Part shown: piece by piece, positions 62,940 through 64,000 of the stretch | How positions within the stretch are numbered: position 1 is the first letter of the stretch | Layout of the letters: the number at the start of each line of letters is the position of its first letter | NCBI GenBank assembly: GCA_027627225.1 | Contig: CM051038.1 | Location: 38,234,341-38,298,340 of the forward strand | DNA from: Congeria kusceri | Taxonomy: Eukaryota > Mollusca > Bivalvia > Myida > Dreissenidae | Length of the DNA stretch: 64,000 bases | Direction of reading: 5' to 3' | The notes under the pieces: generated by a model | Databases searched by the model: none | Told to the model about the DNA's origin: nothing | What the model saw: the letters and a program-made list of their open reading frames with translations, nothing else | Program-made: the position numbers and the translations under genes

Positions 62940-64000
62940 ACGTTCGCAACAAAAAGAAAATAATTGGGTTAATTGCTCCTTTTGCTTCCTTATTTCTTTA
63001 CTGTATATAGGTTACAATATACTAATTTCAATCAAAAAATATAAATCTGTGTAAGTCATTAAGTTCCAGTCAATGGAGAAAAGTTAACAAAGCATTAAAA
63101 TAATCAAAACACACGTATACAATGTATTGCCAAACAAATAGTTAAAAAAAGATCCATAAAAATATCTATATTCTATTTTGGCAATTGATACGTTGTTTAC
63201 ATAAACACGAAATTTGAAAAAGGCTACACAGGTATCCTATTTAAAGTCCAATATTTCCCGAACAATATTGGTGACCCATTCTTTTTATTACTGTTTTGGT
63301 GCAAGTATACACTGGTGCATGTATGTGCGAAAATTTAAGAAAATCTGTCGTTTGGAACAAAATATATTGATGCATAATAAATGAAGTTTCAGAAGGTATT
63401 ATTAGTACCCATTTGACCTACTTCAATGTCCAGTCAAATTCATTAGTTTAACAGTAATTGTAGTTAACGCGTTTTTTATTACCAAAATACACTTGTGTAT
63501 TGCCAAACAAGACATGTAAAACACCAGTTGAAAGAAACATAACCTTGTTTGAAAAAAAGCTCTCCTATATACTTTAAACATTGATAAAAAATCCAAACTG
63601 AAAAAAGGGGCTTCGACAGGCTCCGTATTCAAATCCCAAAATTTCCGGAACAAGGCCGGTGACCCCTATTTTTTAGGACTGTTTTAGTTTCAGTATACAA
63701 TGATGCATGTGTATGGGAAGTTTCAACAAAATCTGTCGTTTGGAACCAAAGATATTCGCATATTTGATAAATTATTGATGTTTTTACAGGCATATTTAAT
63801 GCATAATTAACCTCTTTAAGCGTCCATTAAAAGTCATTTATTAAATGATAACTGTAGATAAAGCATGTTTTATCATTAAACTGCACGTGTATATTACCAA
63901 ACGAAACATTTAAAAATAGATCCATTTAAAAATCTCAATCTTTGTTTGAATATGAACGCTTAATAATAGTCAACATTCTAACTAACACACACTAAAAAAG
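62940..64000. repeat. ~388-bp tandem repeat running off the right edge
   Basis: Two to three diverged units. Landmarks CTGTCGTTTGGAAC at 63345 and 63733, GGTGACCC at 63269 and 63657, and ACCAAAC/GCCAAAC near 63130, 63500 and 63895. No coding capacity. Confidence 0.7.

Noticed and set aside
1..64000. CRISPR array, operon or phage
   Set aside because: The tandem repeats lack unique spacers, and all genes are intron-containing animal genes.

Overview
This is an intron-rich, AT-rich animal nuclear window. Nothing in it is prokaryotic: genes are split into short exons with GT..AG borders and no operons are seen. The protein set (a BBSome subunit, a PTS2-type peroxisomal thiolase, a mitochondrial membrane protein, a tRNA dihydrouridine synthase) is ordinary metazoan. 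The very dense non-coding load is of a kind I associate with bivalve molluscs: hairpin-ended elements starting TTAGCTCACCTGAGCAC, a tRNA-derived SINE with a CAAACAAACAAA tail, 'pyrimidine-purine minisatellite' tandem elements, and a very abundant inverted-repeat element starting TGAGGCGTGTCGTGGGAAAACC. I would guess a heterodont, possibly dreissenid, bivalve. That guess rests on recollection of repeats and was not checked by search.

Layout. (1) 1-1821, minus: the first two coding exons of a DUS3-like tRNA dihydrouridine synthase, leaving the window at base 1; its first coding intron carries a 17-unit 48-bp minisatellite and an inverted-repeat element. (2) 4812-23620, plus: a complete 12-exon BBS5 gene (340 codons), divergent from DUS3L. 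Two perfect 12-bp NRF1 palindromes lie between the two genes, inside an 809-bp inverted-repeat element. (3) 23727-25548: four inverted-repeat elements of one family packed end to end behind BBS5, the last containing another element. (4) 27518-32730, minus, and 33463-39156, plus: two head-to-head genes of the TMEM177 family with the same intron positions and phases but strongly diverged proteins. (5) 44838-61303, minus: a complete 10-exon peroxisomal 3-ketoacyl-CoA thiolase (ACAA1-like, 419 codons) with a perfect PTS2 signal, the three catalytic residues and a CRE-bearing upstream region. (6) 61304-64000: thiolase upstream region, a second copy of a covarying hairpin-ended element, and a ~388-bp tandem repeat running off the end.

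The exons were reconstructed by reading across splice sites; phases close in every gene. BBS5 gives 1023 nt, the thiolase 1260 nt, and the minus-strand TMEM177 gene 933 nt with its proposed first exon. The plus-strand TMEM177 gene lacks a confirmed first exon.

The most interesting non-gene observations are: a pair of ~710-740-bp elements (31670 and 62016) whose terminal stems differ in sequence yet stay self-complementary, with inverted loop sequences; the two opposed ~1.7-kb hairpin-ended elements that bracket BBS5 exon 11; several nested or datable insertions (a SINE with a perfect 13-bp target duplication, an inverted-repeat element with a reconstructable empty site); and the TMEM177 head-to-head duplication.
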